64,000 nt of DNA from Mycobacterium sp. URHD0025. Lineage in GTDB: Bacteria; Actinomycetota; Actinomycetes; Mycobacteriales; Mycobacteriaceae. The stretch lies in the NCBI RefSeq assembly GCF_000426065.1, contig NZ_AUEQ01000010.1, forward strand, positions 312,259 to 376,258. Reading direction: 5' to 3'. Under the pieces are notes generated by a model. That model did no database searches and was not told the DNA's origin. It was given only the letters and a program-made list of their open reading frames with translations. The number at the start of each line of letters is the position of its first letter. Within the stretch, counting starts at the first letter, position 1. Positions 19,269 to 27,837 of this stretch are shown piece by piece. The translations under genes were made by a program, and so were the position numbers.

Positions 19269-19763
19269 ATGACCATCAATCGAGTTATCGCAGGCGCCAT
19301 GGGACTGCTCGCGACCGGCGCGGTGCTGGTCGGCTGCTCGAACGACAAGCCGGCCGACAAGCCCGCGGACAAGCCGGCCGCGGCCGAGACCAAGGTCAGC
19401 TCCGGGGCCAACACCCAGGTGAAGGTCGATGGGTCTGACCTGGCGGGCCTCGACCTGAATTCGGTCACCTGTGTGAAGCAGGGCGGCAAGATCAACGTGG
19501 CCAGCGCCGCGATCGGTGGTCAACAGGGCCTGGGTGTGGTGATGACCGACGAGGCGACTCCGAAGGTCGAATCCCTGGGTCTGGTGTACGACGGAAGCGC
19601 ACTGGCCGTGAGTGAGGGCATGGGCGTCAAGGTCGGCTCTGCCGAGGTCAAGGTCGACGGCGACACCTACACCATCACCGGTGAGGCGTCGGGCGCCGAC
19701 ATGAAGAACCCGATGGCCGGGATGATCAACAAGCCGTTCACCATCACGGTGTCGTGCAGCTGA
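19269..19763 (+). CDS. LpqH-like (19-kDa antigen family) lipoprotein
   Basis: The 164-residue precursor has a lipobox LVGC with C23, so Lgt should diacylate it and LspA should cleave it, anchoring it to the outer face of the membrane. A Lys/Pro/Ala-rich linker (NDKPADKPADKPAAAE) follows the cysteine. The mature domain resembles the LpqH/Lipoprotein_21 family (VTCVKQGGKINVASAAIG, YTITGEASGADMKNP, KPFTITVSCS) with two cysteines probably bridged. The ATG at 19269 follows AAGGGG (19255-19260). LpqH homologues are TLR2 ligands and cell-envelope proteins. Its exact paralogue is not determined. Confidence 0.88.
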   Translation: MTINRVIAGAMGLLATGAVLVGCSNDKPADKPADKPAAAETKVSSGANTQVKVDGSDLAGLDLNSVTCVKQGGKINVASAAIGGQQGLGVVMTDEATPKVESLGLVYDGSALAVSEGMGVKVGSAEVKVDGDTYTITGEASGADMKNPMAGMINKPFTITVSCS

Positions 19764-19774
19764 TCTCCCGACAT

Positions 19775-19815
19775 GGCGGGTGTGCCCGGCAGACCATTTG
19801 CCGGGTGCACCCGCC
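19775..19815 (+). terminator. Hairpin terminator after the lipoprotein gene
   Basis: GGCGGGTGTGCCCGGC (19775-19790) pairs with GCCGGGTGCACCCGCC (19800-19815) over 16 positions, with two G-U pairs in RNA and a nine-base loop. It is followed by GCTTTCG. It insulates the next gene, whose -10 lies only nine bases later. Confidence 0.75.
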
Positions 19816-19823
19816 GCTTTCGT

Positions 19824-19829
19824 TATGGT
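19824..19829 (+). promoter_or_regulatory. -10 box of the TPR-CHAT cassette
   Basis: TATGGT at 19824-19829 ends six bases before the GTG at 19836. The gene is therefore predicted to be transcribed as a leaderless mRNA. No clear -35 was found, because the upstream terminator hairpin occupies that region. Confidence 0.5.
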
Positions 19830-19835
19830 GCACGG

Positions 19836-21584
19836 GTGACCATCGTCGGCGATCTCGACCGCGCCCGTCAGCTGGCGCTGGCTGCCGACGAGGTTGCCGC
19901 CCGCGATCTGCTGGTGTCGCTCCTGCCCCTGATCGAGCAGGCCGACCGTGACGACTACGCGCTCGAGGTGTTCGCCCAACTCGGTGAGATCTATCTGGTA
20001 CGCACCGCGTATGAGGGTGTGGTGGAGAGTATTTCCCGTATCCGCGATTGTCTGGCGATCTACGACTCGATCCGATCGGGACAACGGCCCGACCTCGCCG
20101 CACAGGCCACCATGTCCGATTTCGAGATCGATCACATGGTCTGCCGCTACACACGCCGGGTCGAGTTCCTCGAAGTCGGACTGGCTGCCGCTCGGGGCGA
20201 TCACGACGGCGCCGCAGCACATCTGGAGACCCTGACCGAAGTTGCCGGGGACTTCGACGATTTGCGGACCGAACATCGCAACCTGATCTGCCACACCAAG
20301 ATTCTGATTGCGAGCAGCCTGTGCGACGACGACCTCTATGCCGCATCGGTGCCGGTGTGGGCCGAGGTGCTCGACGTCCTCGAGAACCGCGCTGCGCCCA
20401 ACACCGAGGATGCCGAGACCGATCACCTCTTCGTCACCGGAGCGCTCGGCTACGGTCGGTTCTGCATCGAGTCCGGTCGCCTCGACGAGGCCGAACCATG
20501 GTTACGCCGGGCCGGTGCCCGGGCACAGGCCCGTGATTGGGGACTGGCCACCGCCCGCGCCCAGCTCGAGCGGGGGGCCGCGGCCTGGTCGGCCGGTCAG
20601 TACTCCGAAACCCAGGACCTGGTGACCGAGGCCTACCCGGTGATCGCCGAGCATGCCCGCGCCCATGACGTATCCCGGAGCTGGCTGTACTTCGGACTGA
20701 TCCGGGTGGGCCTGGGGAGGTTGCGGGAGGCCGACGAATGCTGGGAGCACGCCGAGCGGCATTGGCGCGAAATTGAGCGACCCTTGCATATTCACCGAAT
20801 TCTGTTGCAACGGAGTTGGATAGCTCTGTTCCGCGGCGCCTTCGATGAGGCAATCGCGATGGTGGACGAGGCCAGGGACCTGCTGGATGCCTCGCCGCGA
20901 CGCAGTTGGTTGCAGTACGCCCGGCTGGATGCGCACCTCGGCAACATCTGGCGCGCCGACGCACTCGTCGAGATGGGTTTCGACGGCGTCGGGGAACCGG
21001 GTCAGGACTGGAGCCAGGTCGAAGCCCGACATGCGGCGGGAGTCGGTGTGGTCGATTGTGCGCCGGGCACACCGGAGTACCGCCGGGCGATGGTCAAGCT
21101 GGACCGGGCCGCCGACCTGAAGGTCCCGGCCGCATTGGCAGTCGACTCGGTGCGCTACACGATCACCGACGCGGGGGCCAGGGCCCGGTGGGCCAACAGC
21201 GTTGCGGCTCCCTTGATGGCGGGAGCGTTCGCGGTGGCCTGGGAATCGGACAATACCGAGCTGACGTGTGAGCTGATCGAATACCACAGCGCACGAGGAA
21301 CGTTCAGCACAGATCGAGCGGATGAGCCGAGTACGGCCGCCGAATGGACCGAAACCGCCACGGCGGCCGTACCGGTCGAGGCCGAGCTCGCACCGCAACT
21401 CGCCGTCGCGGCCGCTGCGGCCCCAGTCGGTGGTCAAGGCGCACTGACCAGGCTCGGCCCACTGCCTCCGCTGAGGATCGACCCCAGTTCGGGTCCGATA
21501 TTGAGCCACTACCGAGAGCTGGCACAGCAACGGTACGGCCGGGACGTCACCGCGCCGGGCGCGGAATGGACGACGTGGCCGTGA
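19836..21584 (+). CDS. Helical-repeat (TPR-like) protein of the CHAT cassette
   Basis: The 582-residue protein is predicted to be almost all helical with tandem helix pairs resembling tetratricopeptide repeats. Examples are ALEVFAQLGEIYLVRTAYEG, FVTGALGYGRFCIESGRLDE and SWLYFGLIRVGLGRLREADE, each with Ala/Gly at the tight packing positions. The last 120 residues are Ala-rich and less ordered. No ATPase or membrane segment is seen. The GTG at 19836 sits seven bases after a TATGGT. The stop overlaps the start of the CHAT protease gene (GTGA), so the two are coupled. TPR proteins paired with CHAT proteases often act as sensors or regulators; here that is an inference. Confidence 0.7.
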   Translation: MTIVGDLDRARQLALAADEVAARDLLVSLLPLIEQADRDDYALEVFAQLGEIYLVRTAYEGVVESISRIRDCLAIYDSIRSGQRPDLAAQATMSDFEIDHMVCRYTRRVEFLEVGLAAARGDHDGAAAHLETLTEVAGDFDDLRTEHRNLICHTKILIASSLCDDDLYAASVPVWAEVLDVLENRAAPNTEDAETDHLFVTGALGYGRFCIESGRLDEAEPWLRRAGARAQARDWGLATARAQLERGAAAWSAGQYSETQDLVTEAYPVIAEHARAHDVSRSWLYFGLIRVGLGRLREADECWEHAERHWREIERPLHIHRILLQRSWIALFRGAFDEAIAMVDEARDLLDASPRRSWLQYARLDAHLGNIWRADALVEMGFDGVGEPGQDWSQVEARHAAGVGVVDCAPGTPEYRRAMVKLDRAADLKVPAALAVDSVRYTITDAGARARWANSVAAPLMAGAFAVAWESDNTELTCELIEYHSARGTFSTDRADEPSTAAEWTETATAAVPVEAELAPQLAVAAAAAPVGGQGALTRLGPLPPLRIDPSSGPILSHYRELAQQRYGRDVTAPGAEWTTWP

Positions 21585-22789
21585 CGCAAACTCTGGTGAT
21601 GCGGTTCGCCGACGTCGGCATCGCGACCTACGTCAGCCTACGAGTGGTCGGCGCGCCGGAACGGTCGGTCACCTGGGTGATAGAGGAACCGCACATGCAG
21701 GCGGTGGAGGCCGCCCTCAACCCGGCGCTGCCCGATCCGATGGACACCGAAACACCGGCTCAGGCAATCGAACGGGCAGTCACCACAGGCGCATTCGCCA
21801 CCCCGGACACCGAACTCGAATTGGCCCGGCTACTCGGCTCGCACCTGATCGGGATCGACGGCTGGCAGCTGCTGGCCGATTGCGTCGCCGACATCCGGCC
21901 GGTGCTGTTCGTGACGCCGAGCCCGCGGCTGGGCCGCGTGCCGTGGGGGCAGGTGGCGATGCCCGGCGCCGACGGCTTCCGATTGATGGAGTTGGCCGAC
22001 GTGCTGATGTCCGCGCCGCCCAACATCGTTCACGCCCCGCGCAGCCCGGCCCGCTGGCAGGACCGCGCAGATCGCCCACCGGTATTGGTGCTCGACCCCC
22101 GGATCCCCGGGCAGCGGCCGGATTCGGCTCTCGGCTCGGTGCTGGGCCGCCCCTCGCCGCAGACGCCGCTGTCGGAGCACTTCGGTGACCTGGTGACCGA
22201 TCACGCCGTCCTGCCGCAGGTCGACGAGGCCGTCGAGCTGTTCCGTCGTACCGACACCGACCGGCGCTGGTTGGCCGATGCCTGTGCACAGGACCCGAGC
22301 CGGCTGCTCTACGTAGGGCATGCCAGTGCCGCCGACGATGCCGCCGGGTACGCCGATCGTGCGGCCCTGCACCTGGCCGAAGACCGGCCGCTCAGCGCGG
22401 GGGAGATGATCGCGGCGCAGCTTCCGATCCCGCCGCGAGTCGCGCTGCTGGCGTGCGCATCTGGCGGTGACTACCGGTTCGACGAAGCGGCCGGATTGGT
22501 CGCGGCGATGATTCTGGGCGGCGCTCAGGCGGTGACGGCGACCTTGTGGTCGCTGCCGACGACTGCCGGATTCCGCCAGTTCAGCCCGGCGGGCGCGGGT
22601 GCGGGCCAAGCAGATCCCATGGCGGACACCATCATCGGCGTCGATCTGGCGCATCGCGCCGCCGATGCGGGGCTGGCGGTGAACCGCTGGCAGCGGGCCA
22701 CGATGCGCCGATGGCGGGAAGGCGACCGGACCGCCACCCCGCTGCATTGGGCGGCGCTGGCCACCTTCACCGTTGACGGCGCCCGCTGA
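21581..22789 (+). CDS. CHAT-domain caspase-like protease
   Basis: The 402-residue protein carries a C-terminal CHAT (caspase HetF-associated with TPRs) domain. The catalytic dyad is visible: His247 in LLYVGHASA and Cys292 in VALLACASGGDY. These are followed by the typical FDEAAGLVAAMILGGAQAVT and ATLWSLP. The N-terminal half (1-200) is unrecognised. CHAT enzymes are cysteine proteases used in bacterial conflict and programmed-death pathways, for example cleavage of gasdermins or of Csx30 by Csx29. The start is the GTG at 21581 overlapping the upstream TGA; an ATG at 21566 is an alternative. Its substrate may be one of the neighbouring unknown proteins. Confidence 0.85.
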   Translation: MTQTLVMRFADVGIATYVSLRVVGAPERSVTWVIEEPHMQAVEAALNPALPDPMDTETPAQAIERAVTTGAFATPDTELELARLLGSHLIGIDGWQLLADCVADIRPVLFVTPSPRLGRVPWGQVAMPGADGFRLMELADVLMSAPPNIVHAPRSPARWQDRADRPPVLVLDPRIPGQRPDSALGSVLGRPSPQTPLSEHFGDLVTDHAVLPQVDEAVELFRRTDTDRRWLADACAQDPSRLLYVGHASAADDAAGYADRAALHLAEDRPLSAGEMIAAQLPIPPRVALLACASGGDYRFDEAAGLVAAMILGGAQAVTATLWSLPTTAGFRQFSPAGAGAGQADPMADTIIGVDLAHRAADAGLAVNRWQRATMRRWREGDRTATPLHWAALATFTVDGAR

Positions 22790-22790
22790 G

Positions 22791-23234
22791 TCAGGCCGGG
22801 GACACGCAGACCGCGACTGTGCTCTCGTCACCGGGCCGGTAGTAGGTGTCGATCACGTTGCCGGGTGACACTTTCGCCAGTGCCGTCGCCGGGACCAGCG
22901 CGCGCTGGCGTACCGGGAACTGACCTCCGCCGCGACGGCTGACCATCAGGTCGAGTTCCACCTCGCGATAGTCCTCACGAATCGCGCCGGTGGCGCGCAT
23001 CCCCGTGATGATGCCGCGTGACCGGGTTCCGGTCCGGATCAGCGCGACCTGAGCCCCGGTCAGCAATCCCTTGCGGACCAGCATGTGATCGAATTCGGCC
23101 ACCAGTTCGCCGAGGGTGACCAGGCGCTCGTCGGCCTCATCGTTCGGTCCGGGGCGTCTCGCCCGACGGGCGGCGGTCATGGCGGCGCCGGCGCCCAACA
23201 GGCACAGGACGGTGAAGAGCACGGCGTCGGTCAT
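22791..23234 (-). CDS. Small membrane-anchored beta-domain protein
   Basis: The 147-residue product starts MTDAVLFTVLCLLGAGAAMT, a single N-terminal hydrophobic helix followed by Arg-rich residues (RRARR), so the remainder should be cytoplasmic. The soluble part is beta-rich (TRSRGIITGMRATGAIREDY, VELDLMVS). It ends with ALVPATALAKVSPGNVIDTY and YRPGDESTVAV, a pattern seen in several actinobacterial single-pass proteins of unknown function. It is embedded between the CHAT gene, with which it converges one base apart, and the divergent 447-residue gene. The start at 23234 is the last ATG before the hydrophobic segment. Confidence 0.65.
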   Translation of the reverse strand: MTDAVLFTVLCLLGAGAAMTAARRARRPGPNDEADERLVTLGELVAEFDHMLVRKGLLTGAQVALIRTGTRSRGIITGMRATGAIREDYREVELDLMVSRRGGGQFPVRQRALVPATALAKVSPGNVIDTYYRPGDESTVAVCVSPA

Positions 23235-23282
23235 GTTCCCAGGGTCCGGCCGGGTGACCGCTACCGAACCCAACTTCGGCTC

Positions 23283-23288
23283 TATCCT
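23283..23288 (+). promoter_or_regulatory. -10 box for a leaderless transcript of the 447-residue gene
   Basis: TATCCT at 23283-23288 is followed by seven bases and the GTG at 23296; a second GTG lies at 23290. This is the same spacing as at the TPR gene, so both arms of the cassette may be transcribed leaderless. Confidence 0.45.
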
Positions 23289-23295
23289 GGTGCCG

Positions 23296-24639
23296 GTGAG
23301 CATCGGGTCCGATACAGCCGGCGCCGAGGCCGGTGCCAAAGCGGGCGCGACGCCGGCGGCGCAACCGCGCCGCGCCGTGATCGACCGGGCGTGGCGCGCC
23401 CTCGGCCCCGGCGTCGAGGTGTTCAGCGGCGGCGATGGGGGGCCGCTACGCCGGACGGTCAAACGGATCATCGACCCGCTGGTGCTCAGGCTGCGCAGCA
23501 ACACACACTTCTCGGCGCCGGTCCTGGCCCCCGACGTGGCGGCCGAGCTGCACGAGCAGATGGCCCGCAGCGCGCCACACCTGCGTGCCGCCGCGGCCTG
23601 GTTCATCGAACTCAAACAGCAGCGCCGGCGGCTGCGCATCACGACCGGCAATGCCCAGGAGCTCTACTTTCCGGCATGTTTCGAGCTGGCGGTGACGCGG
23701 GGCGCCCCGGCCTCCGATCGGGCCGAGGTCGCGGCGGAGGTGCTGGCCGAGCTGCACGGAGGCCGGGACCGCACGGCGGTGGAGGCGCTCACCGCGTATG
23801 TGTCCGAGCCGCAGGTCGTCGATCGGTTGGGCCGCCAACTCGAGCGCAGCTGGGATGACGTCGTCGCATCCGACGCGATCACCGGCCCGTTCTTCGCCGG
23901 TCTGGTCACAGTGCTGGGACCGGCCGAGAGTCACCGCGCCGAGGCGGCCCGGCAGCGCGTGTGGTCGGCCCTGGTGGCCGACGCGACCCCGTACAACCTC
24001 GGTGCCCTGGCGCGCCGGGCCGAGGCCGGGCTGCCATGGTCGCTCGTCGACATCGGCCTGAGTTCGGTACTGCCACAACCAGCTCCGGCGATCAGCGGTC
24101 CAGGGGCGGGGGACCGCCCGCTGGACCGCAGCGTGGTGGACCGGGTGCGGGCGACATTGCGCCGGGCGCTGGACCGCGATGAACTGCCCGATCTGCCGCT
24201 GCTGTGCGCCGAGGAGGTGGACAGGGCGTGCGCGCCGTGGGGGTTGCTCGGCGAGGACAAGCAGGCCGGGCTTCTCGCCGGCATCGAGGTGGCCACCGAC
24301 CTGCACCCGCTCGATGCGACGGCGTCGGGACGCTACCAGTTGTCGGCACGCATCCAGGCCCGGCTGGCCAAGGAGGCGTACGTGCTGCATGCCCGCCGGT
24401 ATCTGGCGGCAGGCACGGCGGTGCATCCGCGCCAGCGACAGATCATCGATGATCTCGGCGTGTTCGCCCGGCCTTATCTGAGCCGGCTGTGGGCGCGGTT
24501 GCACGGCCGCGACGTGTGGCAGGAGTCCTGCGCGGATGTCGATGACCTGCGGTCGCTGCTGGAAGGGGTGGCCCGGTCAGTCAGTCTGGATCACCGGCAG
24601 CGGATCAAGGCCATGCTGGAAGTGCAGGTGGCACAGTGA
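23296..24639 (+). CDS. Unknown helical protein of the CHAT cassette (447 aa)
   Basis: No known domain is recognised. The protein is predicted to be mainly helical, rich in Ala, Arg and Leu, without membrane segments or a P-loop. Notable segments are RRTVKRIIDPLVLRLRSNTH, LPWSLVDIGLSSVLP and EVDRACAPWGLLGEDKQAGL. The start is the GTG at 23296, giving VSIGSDTAGAEAG; a GTG at 23290 is in frame. The longer frame back to 23116 overlaps the minus-strand gene and is not credible. It overlaps the next gene by four bases. Its place beside a CHAT protease makes it a candidate partner or substrate, which is inference. Confidence 0.6.
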   Translation: MSIGSDTAGAEAGAKAGATPAAQPRRAVIDRAWRALGPGVEVFSGGDGGPLRRTVKRIIDPLVLRLRSNTHFSAPVLAPDVAAELHEQMARSAPHLRAAAAWFIELKQQRRRLRITTGNAQELYFPACFELAVTRGAPASDRAEVAAEVLAELHGGRDRTAVEALTAYVSEPQVVDRLGRQLERSWDDVVASDAITGPFFAGLVTVLGPAESHRAEAARQRVWSALVADATPYNLGALARRAEAGLPWSLVDIGLSSVLPQPAPAISGPGAGDRPLDRSVVDRVRATLRRALDRDELPDLPLLCAEEVDRACAPWGLLGEDKQAGLLAGIEVATDLHPLDATASGRYQLSARIQARLAKEAYVLHARRYLAAGTAVHPRQRQIIDDLGVFARPYLSRLWARLHGRDVWQESCADVDDLRSLLEGVARSVSLDHRQRIKAMLEVQVAQ

Positions 24640-25739
24640 AATTGGGAGCTGAGTCCGGGTTGTGGAGTACGGGCCCGCTCGTCACCGGGCCACCGTTGCT
24701 GGCGGTGCTGGAGGTCAGCGGCGCCGTGCTGTCGTGGACGGTTGACGGCGACGCCGAGCCGGCGATCACCTTCACCGATCCGGAACGCGCGGACTGGCTG
24801 TGGCGGCTGCTCGGCGAGTCCGGCCATGTCGCGGTTCTGGACGCGCTGCGCCACCGCGAGCCGGGAGAGCCGCTCGACGTTCCAGGTGTGGACCTGCTGC
24901 CTGGCCCGACGGATACGTTGCGTCGTCTGGCGATCGGACACTGGCTACGACGGTGGTGGCCGGCCAGCGACCGGGACGGTATCGCGGCGCTGGAGCGTCC
25001 CGTGCTCGATGCGGAAGTCGCGCTGTTGACCGTGGCCGTCGACGACTTCTTCACCGACGAGACCCTCGATTCCGATGTGGCAGGCCTGCTGTCACCTCAT
25101 CTGGAAGCGCTCAATTCGCTTGCCGGGCAAGGTGATCCGAGGGTCGCCGAACTGGTGAGGCGATGCCGGGAAGTGGCCGGCGACATCGGTGTGGACTGGC
25201 CGGAACGTGTCAGCGCGGCGCCACGGCGTCAGGACTACGCCCTGGCCGCCGGGACCGGTGGATCGAACGCGGCCGGCTTGATCGCCGGCGGGACGGCGAG
25301 CGTGAACTGGTCGGCGGTACCGCCAGGGGTGTTCGATGCTGCCGAGGACACCGTCGAGTGGTCGGTCACCGCAGCCGATGAGGGAACGGATGCGGCGGTG
25401 CAGGTCGCACTCGCAGGTCCGGATTCACCGTCGGGCATCGAGGTGGAAGTGCACGGCGGCGGCTGCGGCGGCTCCGGTGCCCTCGACGCCACGGGCCGCG
25501 CCGTACTGCCCTTGCGTGATCCAGATGGCATGCCGCTCAGCGAAACCCGGGCGTGGAACCTGGATTGGTCACACACCACGGTGCGGGTCGGCGCCGTCGG
25601 AGTTGCCGAGTCCGCGACGGACCGGGACCGGGTGCGTGCGTTCGCGCGGTCCCGGTTGGCCGCGGCATCCAATTCGCGGCTCGCCGGGGCGGCCGATGCG
25701 TTCCTCGCCGAGATACTCGCGGCCGAATCCGACTACTGA
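24636..25739 (+). CDS. Unknown protein of the CHAT cassette (367 aa)
   Basis: The protein starts at a GTG that overlaps the upstream stop (GTGA), so the pair is co-translated. Three parts can be seen. The first is a beta-rich N-terminus (LLAVLEVSGAVLSWTVDGDA, then EPAITFTDPE). A helical middle follows (about 50-200). A beta-sandwich-like stretch comes next (FDAAEDTVEWSVTAADEG, VQVALAGPDSPSGIEVEVHG), and the C-terminus is helical. A Gly-rich patch GGGCGGSG lies in the beta part. No known family was recognised. It closes the cassette. Confidence 0.6.
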   Translation: MKLGAESGLWSTGPLVTGPPLLAVLEVSGAVLSWTVDGDAEPAITFTDPERADWLWRLLGESGHVAVLDALRHREPGEPLDVPGVDLLPGPTDTLRRLAIGHWLRRWWPASDRDGIAALERPVLDAEVALLTVAVDDFFTDETLDSDVAGLLSPHLEALNSLAGQGDPRVAELVRRCREVAGDIGVDWPERVSAAPRRQDYALAAGTGGSNAAGLIAGGTASVNWSAVPPGVFDAAEDTVEWSVTAADEGTDAAVQVALAGPDSPSGIEVEVHGGGCGGSGALDATGRAVLPLRDPDGMPLSETRAWNLDWSHTTVRVGAVGVAESATDRDRVRAFARSRLAAASNSRLAGAADAFLAEILAAESDY

Positions 25740-25840
25740 ACAGAGCTGCCAGGAAACTCCGTTGCCAATTCCTCCGGCAGCAACGAAGAATCGGGCAGCA
25801 AGCGCGTCGCCGACGCCCGTGGAACATGGGAGGGGTTCGA

Positions 25841-26377
25841 ATGAGCGATGTAGTCATCGTGTCCGGTTCCCCGGGTTCTGGGAAAACGACGATCGCGCGA
25901 AAGCTGGCTCTTCGGTACGCCCGCGCGGTGCACCTGCACACAGACGATTTCTGGCATGCCATCGTCAGCGGTGCGATCCCTCCTTATCTGCCGGAATCCG
26001 ATTCGCAGAACCAGACCGTTGTCGGTGTGGTCGCAGCCGCGGCCTTCGGCTACGCGGCAGGGGGCTACACGACCATCGTCGACGGGATCGTCGGACCGTG
26101 GATGCTGCACCACTACCGGCGGGTCAGCCGTCAGCACCCTGACATCACGGTCCACTACGTGGTCCTTCGTCCTGACCGCCGCACCGCCCTCAAGCGTGCT
26201 CAGGAGCGCACAGAACCAGGAGTGCTCACCGACGAACAGCCGATACTGGCCCTCTGGGACCAATTCTTCGATCTGGGCCCCTACGCGCCGAATGTGATCG
26301 ACACCACCGACCTCGACATCTCCGAAACCGTCGAAGCCGTTCACCGAGCAGTCGGCGCAGGGACGCATACGATCTGA
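25841..26377 (+). CDS. Small P-loop kinase (AAA_33-like)
   Basis: The 178-residue protein has a Walker A GSPGSGKT at residues 9-16. It resembles the nucleotide/antibiotic kinase group (shikimate-kinase and chloramphenicol-phosphotransferase-like): HLHTDDFWHAI follows as the second acidic motif, with a lid region LRPDRRTALKRAQERTEP. The phosphoryl acceptor cannot be told from sequence. The ATG at 25841 has a strong GGGAGGGG (25828-25835). It lies 101 bases after the CHAT cassette and is probably a separate gene. A convergent hairpin ends it. Confidence 0.82.
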   Translation: MSDVVIVSGSPGSGKTTIARKLALRYARAVHLHTDDFWHAIVSGAIPPYLPESDSQNQTVVGVVAAAAFGYAAGGYTTIVDGIVGPWMLHHYRRVSRQHPDITVHYVVLRPDRRTALKRAQERTEPGVLTDEQPILALWDQFFDLGPYAPNVIDTTDLDISETVEAVHRAVGAGTHTI

Positions 26378-26397
26378 GCGGGTCGATGGGTCAAGCC

Positions 26398-26417
26398 GTA
26401 CACGGGTTTTCGTGTAC
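26398..26417. terminator. Hairpin between convergent kinase and esterase genes
   Basis: GTACACG (26398-26404) and CGTGTAC (26411-26417) form a perfect 7-bp stem with a GGTTTT loop, extended outside by partly complementary GGGTC/GACCC. It lies in the 51-bp gap between the two stops. Confidence 0.6.
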
Positions 26418-26428
26418 TGGACCCGTCG

Positions 26429-27790
26429 CTATTTGGCGGCGGTCTGGATGAAGGCCGGCGAGGTCGATGACTGTGGCAGGCCGATCGGGGGCGACTGCGG
26501 GGTGCCGATGACGCCGGACAGCCAGGGCAGGGCCGAGGAGAACGCGTGGCTCGCGAACGGCCAGTCGTGGGTGCCCTGCTGGGTCACCACGGCACAGGCG
26601 ATGCCGTTCTTCGACCCGAGCGCGCACAGCGCGTTGGCCGCCTTGGCCTGATCGTTGGCGCGGCCCGCGGGCTTGCCCGCCGTCGACGTGTCGTTGACGT
26701 CGAACCAGCCGGCCATCTGCTCGTACTGGCCGTGGCGGTTGATCACGGTGGTGGGGTCGAAGGCATCCCACGCCGCGGCGTTCCCGCCGAACAGCCGGTC
26801 GATGGTCTGCGCCTTGGTGCCCGAGTTGGGGCCGATGTCACCAGCGATATCCACGAACGCACTGAACAACTCGGGGTGCATGACGGCCAGATCCACCGCG
26901 CAGGTGCCGCCCATGGACCAGCCGACGATGCCCCAGCCGGCCGCGGTCGGCTTGACGCCGTAATGGCTGTTCATATAGGGCACAACATCTTTGGTGAGGT
27001 GGTCGGCCGAATTCCCGCGCTTGCCGTTGACGCACTCGGTGTCATTGTTGAAGGTTCCGCCCGGATCGGCGAAGACCAGCACCGGCGCGTAACCGTGGTG
27101 GGCCGCGGCGAAGTCGTCCATCGTCTTGACCACGTTGCCCGCCCGCATCCAGTCGGCCGGAGTGTTGAATTCTCCGCCGATCATCATCACGGTCGGCAAC
27201 TGTGGCGGGGGATTGGCGGCGAACCAGGCCGGCGGCAGGTACACGTACTCACCACGGTGCCGGAAACCGGAGGCGGTGTTGGGAATGTCGACCGCGACCA
27301 CGCTGCCCTTGGCGGGGATGGCGCCTTGACGTTGCATCGCGGCGACGGTGACCTGATCGGTCTGGTCGGGTAGGGGACCGGCGGTCAGCTGGTTCCACGC
27401 GGTCTGTACCCAGGGGAAGTAACCCACCCAGAGGTTCAGCGCCAGGGCCGTGCACAGCAGGGTCAGCGGTACCGCCATGACCGCGGTCCCGCGCCGCCAC
27501 CACCGGCTGCCGCGCCAGCCGGCGACCAGGACCACCAGCGCCACACCGGACAGTGCGATCCACACCCACAGTGACCGGGGCGCCGGGTTGCCCGCCAGCC
27601 CCTCGGACTCGATGTACCAGTTGGTGCCGGCAACCAGGATGCCGCCCACCGCAGCTGCCAGCGGCAGCCAGATGAGCGCCCAGCGACGGGTCCGCCAGCC
27701 GATTGCGGCGATCAGTACCACGGCGGTGATGACTTGAACGCTGGTCGGAACCCAGCCGTGCATCAAGGACAGGTGGTGGGTGAACGTCAC
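26429..27790 (-). CDS. Membrane-anchored esterase/alpha-beta hydrolase, Rv1639c-like
   Basis: The 453-residue protein has an N-terminal membrane part with three or four helices (about 12-125). An esterase-D/antigen-85-type alpha/beta hydrolase domain follows, probably periplasmic. The nucleophile elbow is GWSMGG with S292. The His is likely in QGTHDWPFASHAF, and an Asp upstream completes the triad. Cysteines in TECVNGKRG and GGTCAVDLA may bridge. The location after lysX on the same strand matches Rv1639c. It may act on envelope lipids or acyl groups, but the substrate is unknown. The start is the GTG at 27790 (VTFTHHLSLMHG), 47 bases after the lysX stop; an ATG at 27763 is possible. Confidence 0.82.
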   Translation of the reverse strand: MTFTHHLSLMHGWVPTSVQVITAVVLIAAIGWRTRRWALIWLPLAAAVGGILVAGTNWYIESEGLAGNPAPRSLWVWIALSGVALVVLVAGWRGSRWWRRGTAVMAVPLTLLCTALALNLWVGYFPWVQTAWNQLTAGPLPDQTDQVTVAAMQRQGAIPAKGSVVAVDIPNTASGFRHRGEYVYLPPAWFAANPPPQLPTVMMIGGEFNTPADWMRAGNVVKTMDDFAAAHHGYAPVLVFADPGGTFNNDTECVNGKRGNSADHLTKDVVPYMNSHYGVKPTAAGWGIVGWSMGGTCAVDLAVMHPELFSAFVDIAGDIGPNSGTKAQTIDRLFGGNAAAWDAFDPTTVINRHGQYEQMAGWFDVNDTSTAGKPAGRANDQAKAANALCALGSKNGIACAVVTQQGTHDWPFASHAFSSALPWLSGVIGTPQSPPIGLPQSSTSPAFIQTAAK

Positions 27791-27837
27791 ACTGACATCG
27801 TCGCCGCCGAATCTTGGGATCGGCTGTGAGACGCCTG

